This document shows, in pieces, positions 38,447 through 46,655 of a stretch of 64,000 nt of DNA. The stretch comes from Pirellulales bacterium (lineage in GTDB: Bacteria > Planctomycetota > Planctomycetia > Pirellulales > Thermoguttaceae): positions 1-64,000 of the forward strand of contig JABWBD010000004.1 of the NCBI GenBank assembly GCA_013360685.1. Reading direction: 5' to 3'. Under the pieces are notes generated by a model that was not told the DNA's origin, did not search any database, and saw only the letters and a program-made list of their open reading frames with translations. Numbering within the stretch: the first letter of the stretch is position 1; every line of letters begins with the position of its first letter. Both the position numbers and the translations under genes were made by a program.

Positions 38447-39898
38447 CTACTTCGGCCCCGCTTCGCGGAACAATTCGAGCACCGTCTGCACAATCGCCGT
38501 GGAGGCATCGACCTCCAGGCAACTGCTGGAGGCCCGCCATGTCTCGTAACCGCCCAGCCCGTGCTGCTCGGGCGTGGGCAGGTAGCCGCTGTAGCCGTTG
38601 GCCAGTTCGATTGTGAACGTCGGTTTGAACGGACTCCGCTTCTTGATCTCTAGCCCGATCTCGACAAAAACCTCGCAAGGAATGGCCGCGATGCCCAGCG
38701 GGCCGATGCGGATTGCCTGGAGAGTGACCGGCGTCCTGTCCGGATACTCGCTCAGGGTGATCGCCGAACGGGCGTAGTACTCGGCTAGAGGCGGCAGGGA
38801 CTTGTCTGTGGGATTAGCCACGATCTGTCTGGCTCGCTCCAACTCCTCGGGGCTCGGCTTACGGACGCCCAGCAGGATATCGCGGGTTGCCATGGCGAGC
38901 GTCACATGGTCCTGGTATTCGATCTGGCGGCAGGCCTGCTCGGCGGCATCCGCCACGCGCCGGGCGACCTGCTGGATCCGCTCGAAGGGCGGCTGCGGTT
39001 TGCGCGGCTCGCGAAAGTTGATGTTGTTGATGTCGCCGCTGGTGCCGTTGGTAAGGATGGCCACGAAGGACGGCTCCGTCTGCCCGGCGGCCGTCCGTTT
39101 CTCCATCTCGCGGCAGAACTCGCCAAAATAGTCGGCGGAAAGCATGCCGCCGGGGACGCCGCCCACATAGTGCAGCGAGTAGTTCGCCAAGAGGGCCAGC
39201 GGTTTGCCCGCCGCCGTTTGCACGGAAACGACGCTCACGTCGGGATCGGTTGGGCCGGCCGGGCGGACGAGTTCCGAGCTGTTGCCTGGGTTCATCCGCA
39301 CGCGGTCCGTGCCGCCAAACGGGTTCGGGCCGATCGTCTCCTGCTTCAGGTGCCAGCGACGATTGAAGACCTCCTCAGGCACCAGGGCCACGGCCCAGCC
39401 GATCCGCGCCGGCACGAGCCGCCGGTTTGCCAGCGCGATCGCCTCGGCGATCTTCTCGACCAGGAGTTGGACATAGTCGGGATCGGCCGGGATATCGTTC
39501 AGTTGGGTGACGTTGGGGGAGGTGTGGGTATGGGTGGCCGCGATGAGCAAGCGATCTTCGGGAATGCCCGCGGCCTTGGCCGCCCGCTGCTTCGCGCGCT
39601 CGACGACGTCGCGGGGGACGATGCAGTTGTCGCAGATGGCCAGCGCGATCCGCGTGGCGCCGTCGTCGAGGGTGAGCGCGCGGACGTAGAGAGGGTCGTG
39701 GGCAGAGGTTGCCTGGCGATCGCTGAAACTGCCCAGCATCGAGACGGGGAATTCTTGGGGTGTCGCGTCGACCGCGGCGGCCCCGGCAAGGAAGGGTTTC
39801 TTGGATGCAGATTCGGCCGCGGGCGCCGAGTAAAGCAGACCATGAACCAGGAGGACTGAGACGATCCATGCGGAGACAAAGCGGCATCGCGGGTGCAT
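38447..39898 (-). CDS. Neutral/alkaline ceramidase-like secreted protein (paralog of 21374..22810)
   Basis: 'AHDPLYVRALTLDDGATRIALAICDNCIVPRDV', 'LLIAATHTHTSPNVTQL', 'ILTNGTSGDINNINF', parallel to the first copy. Confidence 0.8.
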   Translation of the reverse strand: MHPRCRFVSAWIVSVLLVHGLLYSAPAAESASKKPFLAGAAAVDATPQEFPVSMLGSFSDRQATSAHDPLYVRALTLDDGATRIALAICDNCIVPRDVVERAKQRAAKAAGIPEDRLLIAATHTHTSPNVTQLNDIPADPDYVQLLVEKIAEAIALANRRLVPARIGWAVALVPEEVFNRRWHLKQETIGPNPFGGTDRVRMNPGNSSELVRPAGPTDPDVSVVSVQTAAGKPLALLANYSLHYVGGVPGGMLSADYFGEFCREMEKRTAAGQTEPSFVAILTNGTSGDINNINFREPRKPQPPFERIQQVARRVADAAEQACRQIEYQDHVTLAMATRDILLGVRKPSPEELERARQIVANPTDKSLPPLAEYYARSAITLSEYPDRTPVTLQAIRIGPLGIAAIPCEVFVEIGLEIKKRSPFKPTFTIELANGYSGYLPTPEQHGLGGYETWRASSSCLEVDASTAIVQTVLELFREAGPK

Positions 39899-40561
39899 AA
39901 CGGGCTCCTCTTGCAGGACAGGTGAGGACAGGTTCGTTCCCTATAGTGGTAACGCGGGCCGCGTTTCGGGTCAACACTCAGGATACACGAGCGCGGATTC
40001 GTGGAGTGTTCTCCTTGCTCGTTCGATTCCCTTTCGCTTTCCGCGATGGCGGGGTGCCCTTTCTTGCCAGGCTGCGCGTTGTGTGGCATCGCTTGGCGTT
40101 GAATGTGCGGACCATTCCGATTCGGCTTACCACAACGCCAAGCAGTGTCTTTCAGCGGAGTAAAGCCCATCGACAGCTCCAAAATGCCACGGGCTTGCCC
40201 CGCGGATGGTTACGCTCGATGCTGCCAACAGGCCATCCCCAAACCTCGATGCCACCGGCGTGCTCGGTGTCATTTCTTCGGCTGACTCTGCTGGTGGGTG
40301 GTTGATCTCAGGACATGCCCCAGACCTAACCTCATCTGTCGCCAGGCAAGTTCGAGCCAGCGCAATACCGTTGGAGCGGCAAGCTGGCTCTGCCAGTCCT
40401 TGGTGACGGACACCGGCAGTCCCACGCGCATGAAGAATCGAGCGCACGACTTCGGCTACGGGAAGACTTGAACCCGCCGCGAGCCTTAAGCGATGCGGTG
40501 GAGGGCAATTTTTCCGAGCGGTGTTTCAGCTCGCTCAGGAATGTGAGAAGAGAACGCGGAA

Positions 40562-41845
40562 TCACACGGCCCTGCTGACCCCCGGGACCGCGCAGGGGTA
40601 GATGCCGTCCGGGCCGGGCTCCGGCTGGGGCGTGGATTGCCAGGTGTAGCCGTCGGGCGACAGGTCCAAGGTGGAACCGATCGCTTCCTCCCACGTGAGG
40701 GCCTTGCCCGAGTAGGTGGCCATGCGACCCAGGATGGCGGTCATGGTGCTCGTCGCGCTGTAGTCGCCCTCGTTGTAGGACTGGCCGGCCGCCAGGGCGG
40801 CGAAGAGATCGTCCATCTCGACCTGGTGGCCGTCCGGGCCGCGTTCCCAGTGTGTGGGAGGTTGTCCGTCGACATACAGGTCGGCCGCGCCGTGGCCCTG
40901 GATCTCCACGCGTCCCTTGGTGCCGTGGGCGTGCTCCGAAAAACTGTTCCAGCAGGCAGGAATATGGCGGCAAAAGCTGTACATCTTCGTCCCGTCGGCG
41001 TACTCGAACTCGACGGCGTGATGGTCGTAGATCTCGCCGTACTCGGGACCGACGCGGAACTGCCGGCCGCCCATGCCGTTGGCCTTCACCGGGCAAGCGT
41101 CCTTGATCCAGTTCATCACGTCGAGGTCGTGGACGTGCTGCTCGACGATATGGTCGCCAGAGAGCCAATTGAAGTAGTACCAGTTGTTGACCTGGTACTG
41201 CATTTCCGTGTCCTGCGGCTCGCGCTTGCGGACCCAGACGCCGCTGGAGTTGAAATAGGCGCGCAGGAAGCAGACGTCGCCGATCGCGCCGTCGTGGATC
41301 CGCTTGATCACCTCCTTGTGTTTCACTTCGTGGCGAAGGTGATGCCCGACCGCCACGGCCAGCCCTTTGCGCTTGGCTTCGTCGTTGACGGCCATGACCC
41401 GCCGAACACCGGGCGCATCGACCGCGACCGGCTTCTCCATGAAGATGTGCTTGCCGGCCTTCACGGCAGCCTCGAATTGCATGGGGCGGAAGCCGGGCGG
41501 AGTGCAGATCAGCACCAGATCGGCCCCGCTGTCGATCGCCTTCTGGTAGGCATCCAGCCCCACGAACTTCCGCTCCTCGGGCACATCGACCTTGTCTTTG
41601 CATTGGGCCTGGATGGCGCGAAGACTGTTGTCCAGGCGGTTCTGGAAAGCGTCGGCCACGGCGATCAGTTTGACGTTTGGATTGGCGGAGTTCTTCAGGG
41701 CGTTGATGGCGGCTCCCGTTCCGCGTCCTCCGCTGCCGATCAGGGCGATCTTGATCAGGTCGGTGCCGGCCGCATGGGCGCTACGCGCGAAGGCAAGGCC
41801 GGCCAGGGCGGTGCCGGCAACGGCATGTTTCGATTTCGTGCACAT
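40562..41845 (-). CDS. Gfo/Idh/MocA-family oxidoreductase with signal-like N-terminus
   Basis: 'LIKIALIGSGGRGTGAAINAL', 'DLVLICTPPGFRPMQFEAAVKAGKHIFMEKPVAVDAPGVRRVM'. Confidence 0.94.
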   Translation of the reverse strand: MCTKSKHAVAGTALAGLAFARSAHAAGTDLIKIALIGSGGRGTGAAINALKNSANPNVKLIAVADAFQNRLDNSLRAIQAQCKDKVDVPEERKFVGLDAYQKAIDSGADLVLICTPPGFRPMQFEAAVKAGKHIFMEKPVAVDAPGVRRVMAVNDEAKRKGLAVAVGHHLRHEVKHKEVIKRIHDGAIGDVCFLRAYFNSSGVWVRKREPQDTEMQYQVNNWYYFNWLSGDHIVEQHVHDLDVMNWIKDACPVKANGMGGRQFRVGPEYGEIYDHHAVEFEYADGTKMYSFCRHIPACWNSFSEHAHGTKGRVEIQGHGAADLYVDGQPPTHWERGPDGHQVEMDDLFAALAAGQSYNEGDYSATSTMTAILGRMATYSGKALTWEEAIGSTLDLSPDGYTWQSTPQPEPGPDGIYPCAVPGVSRAV

Positions 41846-42011
41846 GGGCGGTTTCTCCGTGGCATAGGCAGGGGATGGAGGCAGGACGCTGTAGTGGCGG
41901 TCGCGAAGGCGTCAGTCTGACACCATTGCCGTTCTGACGCAAGCTGCTCAATCTTGAATCCGCGCACTCCCGCCGGGGAGTCTCGCCGGACTTCGGCTGG
42001 AACGGCTTCTG

Positions 42012-42608
42012 CTATCCTTCCAGCCGCACGTTCCAGTACGCCTCGCTGACGAATCGCGACCAGCTTTCCAGGCGAACGTCTCGCGAAGCATAGAGCGGCT
42101 GCCAGGCGGGCCGGACCGGCCGCTTGCGGAGCCGCATACCGGCCTGTTCGGGAGTGCGGTCCGCTTTGCGCTTGTTGCATTCCACGCACGCCAGGACGCA
42201 GTTGTCCCAGGTGGAAGCTCCGCCGCGGGACCGGGGCACAACGTGGTCGATCGTCAGCAGTTCCGGTCCCGGCTGGATGCCGCAGTATTGGCAGGCGTAG
42301 CGGTCTCTCTTGAAGAGATTCCGCCGGCTGAAGGTGACGATCGCCGTCGGCATGCCTTCATAGCGAGTCAGCGCCACCACCTCCGGCACTCGCAACCGCA
42401 TGGTCACCGCGCGGATGAAGCGGTCGCCTTCGCGGGGCCGCAGCCGTGACCAGTCCTCCCACGTATAGGTCTGGAAACTCTCCGGATCCACGACACGTGC
42501 CGTGCCCTGGAAGACCATGACCAGTGCGCGGGCGACTGTGGCTACGTGCACCGGCTGCCAGTTGCGGTTGAGCACCAGAGTTGGGTGCTGCAATACCGTC
42601 GCAGACAT
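42012..42608 (-). CDS. HNH endonuclease
   Basis: 'FKRDRYACQYCGIQPGPELLTIDHVVPRSRGGASTWDNCVLACVECNKRKADRTPEQAGMRL' HNH/zinc motif. Confidence 0.95.
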   Translation of the reverse strand: MSATVLQHPTLVLNRNWQPVHVATVARALVMVFQGTARVVDPESFQTYTWEDWSRLRPREGDRFIRAVTMRLRVPEVVALTRYEGMPTAIVTFSRRNLFKRDRYACQYCGIQPGPELLTIDHVVPRSRGGASTWDNCVLACVECNKRKADRTPEQAGMRLRKRPVRPAWQPLYASRDVRLESWSRFVSEAYWNVRLEG

Positions 42609-42815
42609 AAGTCCCTCGTAGCGGGGGTCCGACAGTTCCGATACCCATTATAACCCGTCTGGTGCACCGCCCGCCACATCCCCGCGCGCTTCCCCGCGGT
42701 TTTTTTTCGCTTGCCGCCATCATAGCTAGCCAGCAGCTTGGCTGCTTACCCCGGTGAACCGCTGCCATCGGGACTCCGATGGATCAAGGCTGGCCTGCCA
42801 CGCCTATCTCCCGCT

Positions 42816-42928
42816 CTTCCGCTTCCGGGCGACAGTCTCGGCGTTTTCTGCAGGACGGCCTTCCCTGGCCGTCGCGATCACCGAAAAATGCCGGCCAGGG
42901 AAAGCCGTCCTGCACCCGGAAGCGGAAG
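42816..42928. repeat. Large imperfect inverted repeat (composite hairpin)
   Basis: Outer arms 42816-42829 / 42915-42928 (14 bp, perfect); inner arms 42849-42871 / 42892-42914 (22/23); 19-nt bulge on left side, 20-nt loop. Confidence 0.92.
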
Positions 42929-43097
42929 GGCCCTTTTTTCGGCGCCCCCTCGGCCGCTCGATTACCGAGTTGGGCGCGCCGGCCAGCCACGAGGATCGGG
43001 ACGATCCGCGGGAAGCGTACCTGAAACCCGCTCGAGCTCGGATCGCCCCACCATGGGAACGCTGGCCAAATCACATAATTGTCAGCTTCTGTTGTTG

Positions 43098-43376
43098 CTA
43101 GTCGGCCGAACGCTGGCGAGTGATCGCCATGAGCGGCTCCTGTCCTCCGCTCGCGTCCTGCCAACGGCGGCGCAACCACTGGCTGCGCCGATGGGCATCT
43201 TCCCAGGCACGCTGGAGAACCGCGGCCGCGCGGCGGCACTCTCGATAATTTGCCCGGGCTTCACGCGCCATTGTGTCTTCGCGGGCAATCGCCGCATCCG
43301 CCGCCCGACACGCCCAGTAATCACACAAATCCTGCATCTGTTGAAATTCACGCCGCAAGGTCTTCTCGTCGGCCAT
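43098..43376 (-). CDS. Small hypothetical, helical/coiled-coil-like protein
   Basis: 'MADEKTLRREFQQMQDLCDYWACRAADAAIAREDTMAREARANYRECRRAAAVLQRAWEDAHRRSQWLRRRWQDA' amphipathic helical composition; longer start at 43427 possible. Confidence 0.5.
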   Translation of the reverse strand: MADEKTLRREFQQMQDLCDYWACRAADAAIAREDTMAREARANYRECRRAAAVLQRAWEDAHRRSQWLRRRWQDASGGQEPLMAITRQRSAD

Positions 43377-43887
43377 CGCCCGGACCACGGGTACGACGGA
43401 CCACGAACGGTTCCGACGCCGAGACAACCGTTTGGCAATTTATCCCCCCGCGCCGAAGCCGTCGAAACCGTTGGGTGCGTTGTTTTCCTGGCCGCCGATC
43501 CTCAATAAGTTGTTGCATGCTACCCACCCTATTGTTTGAAGGTCCCCTCGCCCTTCCATGTCGCCGAATCCGGTTCCCCGGCCATTTCGGCATGCCTGAC
43601 ATTCCTGCATACTTCATGTAGCGGCGCGGGCATTCCGGGGAAGAATCTTGGAATTTTTTCAAAATTGTTATCCAATGGGTGGCATGTATCCCTTTATTGT
43701 GGTAGGAACTGAGGCTCGACGGCTTGGAGAGAAGACGCCTCGCTCGTTCCGTTGGGACATGTCGGCCGCTATACTTGCAGCCAGGTAGTCCGGCACAATC
43801 GTCTGACGGCAGGCATGGCGGAGCCTGCCGATCGGTGGGGAACCGGACGCGAGGCATGCTCGAACTCTTCATTCAGGGAGCGGTGAG

Positions 43888-45243
43888 GTGACAAGATTGG
43901 GTGGATCCGAGGTGGGCTCAACGGCATCGGCAAACCAGCAACTCTATCGCCTGGCGAGAACGCTGATCCCCGGCGGGACCCAATTACTCAGCAAGCGGCC
44001 GGAGATGTTTGCCCCCGAGCAGTGGCCGGCCTACTTCCGCGAGGCGCACGGCTGCGAAGTCGTCGACTTGGATGGCCGGCGGTATATCGACATGGCGATC
44101 ATGGGCGTCAGCGCCTGTCTGCTGGGCTACAACGACCCGGACGTGACGGAGGCGGTCGTTCGACGCGTCAAGTCGGGCTCGATGTGTACCCTGAACAGCC
44201 CCGAAGAGGTCGAACTGGCCCAGTTGCTGCTCGAGTTGCACCCTTGGGCGGGCAACGTGCGCTACGCGCGTACCGGCGGCGAGTCGATGACGGTTGCAGT
44301 GCGGGTCGCCCGCGCGGCCACGGGGCGGGACCGGATCGCCTTCTGCGGTTATCACGGCTGGCACGACTGGTACTTGGCCGCTAATCGCCTTCCGGACGGG
44401 GAACGGGATCCCCTCAAAGGGCATCTGCTGCCGGGACTGGCTCCCAACGGCGTTCCCTCGCAGCTCGCTGGCACTGCGATCCCATTCGCCTACAACGACT
44501 TGGAACAACTCCGGGCCATTTTCGAACGCCGTCCGGGTGAGATCGCCGCTGTCGTCATGGAACCGACGCGCGCGGTCGAGCCGAAGCCTGGCTTCCTGGA
44601 GGGTGTACGGGAGCTCTGCGACCGCACCGGCGCGGCGCTGGTGTTCGACGAAATCACGGTCGGATGGCGTCTGGCGCTTGGCGGGGCACACCTTCGCTAC
44701 GGGGTCGAGCCGGATATCGCGGTGTTCGCCAAGGCGATGGGCAACGGCCATCCCATGGCGGCGATCATCGGGCGCGCCGCCGTGATGCAGGCGGCCCAGG
44801 AATCGTTCATTTCGAGCACGTACTGGACCGAAGGGGTCGGCCCGACCGCGGCCCTGGCCACGATCCGCAAGATGCAGCGGATCGACGTGCGGAGCCACGT
44901 CGCCCGGATCGGCACGCAGTGGCGCGAGACAATGCGTCCCTTGGCCGACAAGCACGGAATTCCGCTCACCTTCTCCGGCTTTCCCGCGATCACCTCGATC
45001 GGATTCGATCATCCGGAATCACTGGCCCTGCAGACGCTTTTCACGGTGCGGATGCTCGACCACGGCATTCTCGCCGGCGGACAATTCAGCGTGTCTCTCG
45101 CCCATACGCCGGAGCACGTGGAGCGCTATTGTTCCGCGGCCGATCAGATCTTCCCAGAACTCGCCGCTGCCATACGGGACGGCGATATCGCTGCGAGGAT
45201 CGGCGGACCGGTCCGGCACAGCGGGTTTGCCCGGCTAGCCTGA
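43888..45243 (+). CDS. Class III aminotransferase, glutamate-1-semialdehyde 2,1-aminomutase-like
   Basis: 'LIPGGTQLLSKRPEMF', 'VRYARTGGESMTVAVRVARAATGRDRIAFCGYHGWHDWY', 'LVFDEITVGWRLALGG', 'PDIAVFAKAMGNGHPMAAIIG' (PLP Lys). Confidence 0.92.
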   Translation: MTRLGGSEVGSTASANQQLYRLARTLIPGGTQLLSKRPEMFAPEQWPAYFREAHGCEVVDLDGRRYIDMAIMGVSACLLGYNDPDVTEAVVRRVKSGSMCTLNSPEEVELAQLLLELHPWAGNVRYARTGGESMTVAVRVARAATGRDRIAFCGYHGWHDWYLAANRLPDGERDPLKGHLLPGLAPNGVPSQLAGTAIPFAYNDLEQLRAIFERRPGEIAAVVMEPTRAVEPKPGFLEGVRELCDRTGAALVFDEITVGWRLALGGAHLRYGVEPDIAVFAKAMGNGHPMAAIIGRAAVMQAAQESFISSTYWTEGVGPTAALATIRKMQRIDVRSHVARIGTQWRETMRPLADKHGIPLTFSGFPAITSIGFDHPESLALQTLFTVRMLDHGILAGGQFSVSLAHTPEHVERYCSAADQIFPELAAAIRDGDIAARIGGPVRHSGFARLA

Positions 45244-45438
45244 CGCGCATGGCGAAGCCGTGAAATCCGCTCCTGATCTTACCTCCATCAAGGGGGCAGT
45301 GCTCGCCGCGCAGGGCGGCAATTGGGTACTTTGCGAGAGCGGCACGAGGTGGTACTCTTTGACATGCCCTCGCCCAGCGGTCCAAGCGTCGGGGCAAACC
45401 AGGGCGGTGAAGTCTTCGGAGGGCGTTTTCGGTATTTT

Positions 45439-45525
45439 GGATGGATGGCCGAGTGGACTAAGGCGGCAGTCTTGAAAACTGCTGTGCTCGTGAGGGCACC
45501 GGGGGTTCGAATCCCTCTCCATCCG
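45439..45525 (+). tRNA. tRNA-Ser (anticodon UGA)
   Basis: GGATGGA acceptor pairs with TCCATCC; anticodon arm GCAGT-CTTGAAA-ACTGC; long variable arm; TpsiC 'GGGGGTTCGAATCCCTC'; no encoded CCA. Confidence 0.95.
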
Positions 45526-45542
45526 CTTGCGATCACACCCGC

Positions 45543-46655
45543 TTACTCACCCTTATCGGTGGCCAGGCGGCGGAAATACTGCTCGATGGCGTCGCGGTAA
45601 TGGGCGGGGAAATCGCGGCCGATCTGCTGCATGGCTTCCTCGCGCTGCTTGGGCGGGAGATCGCCCCAGCCGCTTTCGTGGCCGACGTCGCGTTTGGTCA
45701 CCTCCCCCTTCCCCTTGCCGCCCATGATCTGACTGTCGGGAGCCGGACTGCTGGGCTGCATGCTGCCACGGCCGGAGGATGCCTGCTGCTGTTGCTGCTG
45801 CTGCTGTTCTTCCAACTTCTTGATGAGCTTGTCGAGCGATTCGATGACGCCGTCCTCCACCTTGCGGACCTTGGGACCCGCACGGCCAAGCTCGAGCCGC
45901 CGCTCAATGTCTTCCATGCGCCGGGCGATGTGATCGAGAGTGTCTTCCTCGAGATCCTTCAGGTCTTCCTTCATCAGCTTGGCGACGGCGGCATACCGTT
46001 TTGGGCTCTGCGCGGCCCCATCCAAGAGGCGGTCGATTGCCTTCATGCCGTTTTCCCGGTCCATGAGCCGATGGCAGACGACTCCCTGATAGAACAGTAG
46101 GCTTGCCGGGTCGACGACGTCTTTAGGCTCCAAGCCCGCGAGTTGCTCCATCGCCTCGTCGAACATCCGCTCATGCGCCAGCCAGCGGCCGTAATCGAGG
46201 CGGAAGTTGTTTGAGACCAGCGGGGACGTAGCCGGATCGGTGAGCCACGGTTGGCTGGGCAGGACCAGTTCGCTCCGCGGTTTGGAGCACAGTTCGAGCA
46301 ACCGCCCCGCGTTCTGGTCCGCCATCGCAATCGTGCGGACGACGCGGTCGAGCACTTCCACTCCGGAGAGAGACTCGGCGGGCTGCGACCAAAGGTCTTT
46401 GGCCTGGGCGAGGACTTCATCGCCGGGCTTCTTTTCCGCGAGCCACTGAAAGACCTGCGAGCGAACGTCGTCCGGTTTGGGCATCTGCCAGACCGGTGAC
46501 TTGGCTAGGACATCGGGAGACTGGTCGGCGGATAGGGCGCTGTCCGGCACTGGGAGCGAGGGAAGAGCCAGGGCGATGGATGTGAAGAGCAGGCGGAGCC
46601 TGCAAGACAGTGCGTTCCCAGGCGGAGCCTGGGAACGAGAAGATGTGATGTTCAT
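45543..46655 (-). CDS. Secreted/periplasmic hypothetical protein with polyQ tract
   Basis: Signal-like 'LRLLFTSIALALPSLPVPDSALSA'; helical; 'EEQQQQQQQQASSG'; first gene downstream of the coiled-coil gene on the same strand. Confidence 0.72.
   Translation of the reverse strand: MNITSSRSQAPPGNALSCRLRLLFTSIALALPSLPVPDSALSADQSPDVLAKSPVWQMPKPDDVRSQVFQWLAEKKPGDEVLAQAKDLWSQPAESLSGVEVLDRVVRTIAMADQNAGRLLELCSKPRSELVLPSQPWLTDPATSPLVSNNFRLDYGRWLAHERMFDEAMEQLAGLEPKDVVDPASLLFYQGVVCHRLMDRENGMKAIDRLLDGAAQSPKRYAAVAKLMKEDLKDLEEDTLDHIARRMEDIERRLELGRAGPKVRKVEDGVIESLDKLIKKLEEQQQQQQQQASSGRGSMQPSSPAPDSQIMGGKGKGEVTKRDVGHESGWGDLPPKQREEAMQQIGRDFPAHYRDAIEQYFRRLATDKGE
46589..46637. repeat. Two adjacent palindromes GCAGGC-GGA-GCCTGC and CGTTCCCAGGC-GGA-GCCTGGGAACG
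   Basis: Arms 46589-46594/46598-46603 (6 bp) and 46613-46623/46627-46637 (11 bp), identical GGA loop. Confidence 0.93.

Noticed and set aside
39960-40560. Several short ORFs between the ceramidase-like and oxidoreductase genes
   Set aside because: No convincing coding signal, no RBS or family motif; treated as intergenic.
45780-45812. CTG/TTG-rich repeat considered as a regulatory microsatellite
   Set aside because: It encodes a short polyQ linker in the minus-strand CDS; ordinary explanation suffices.
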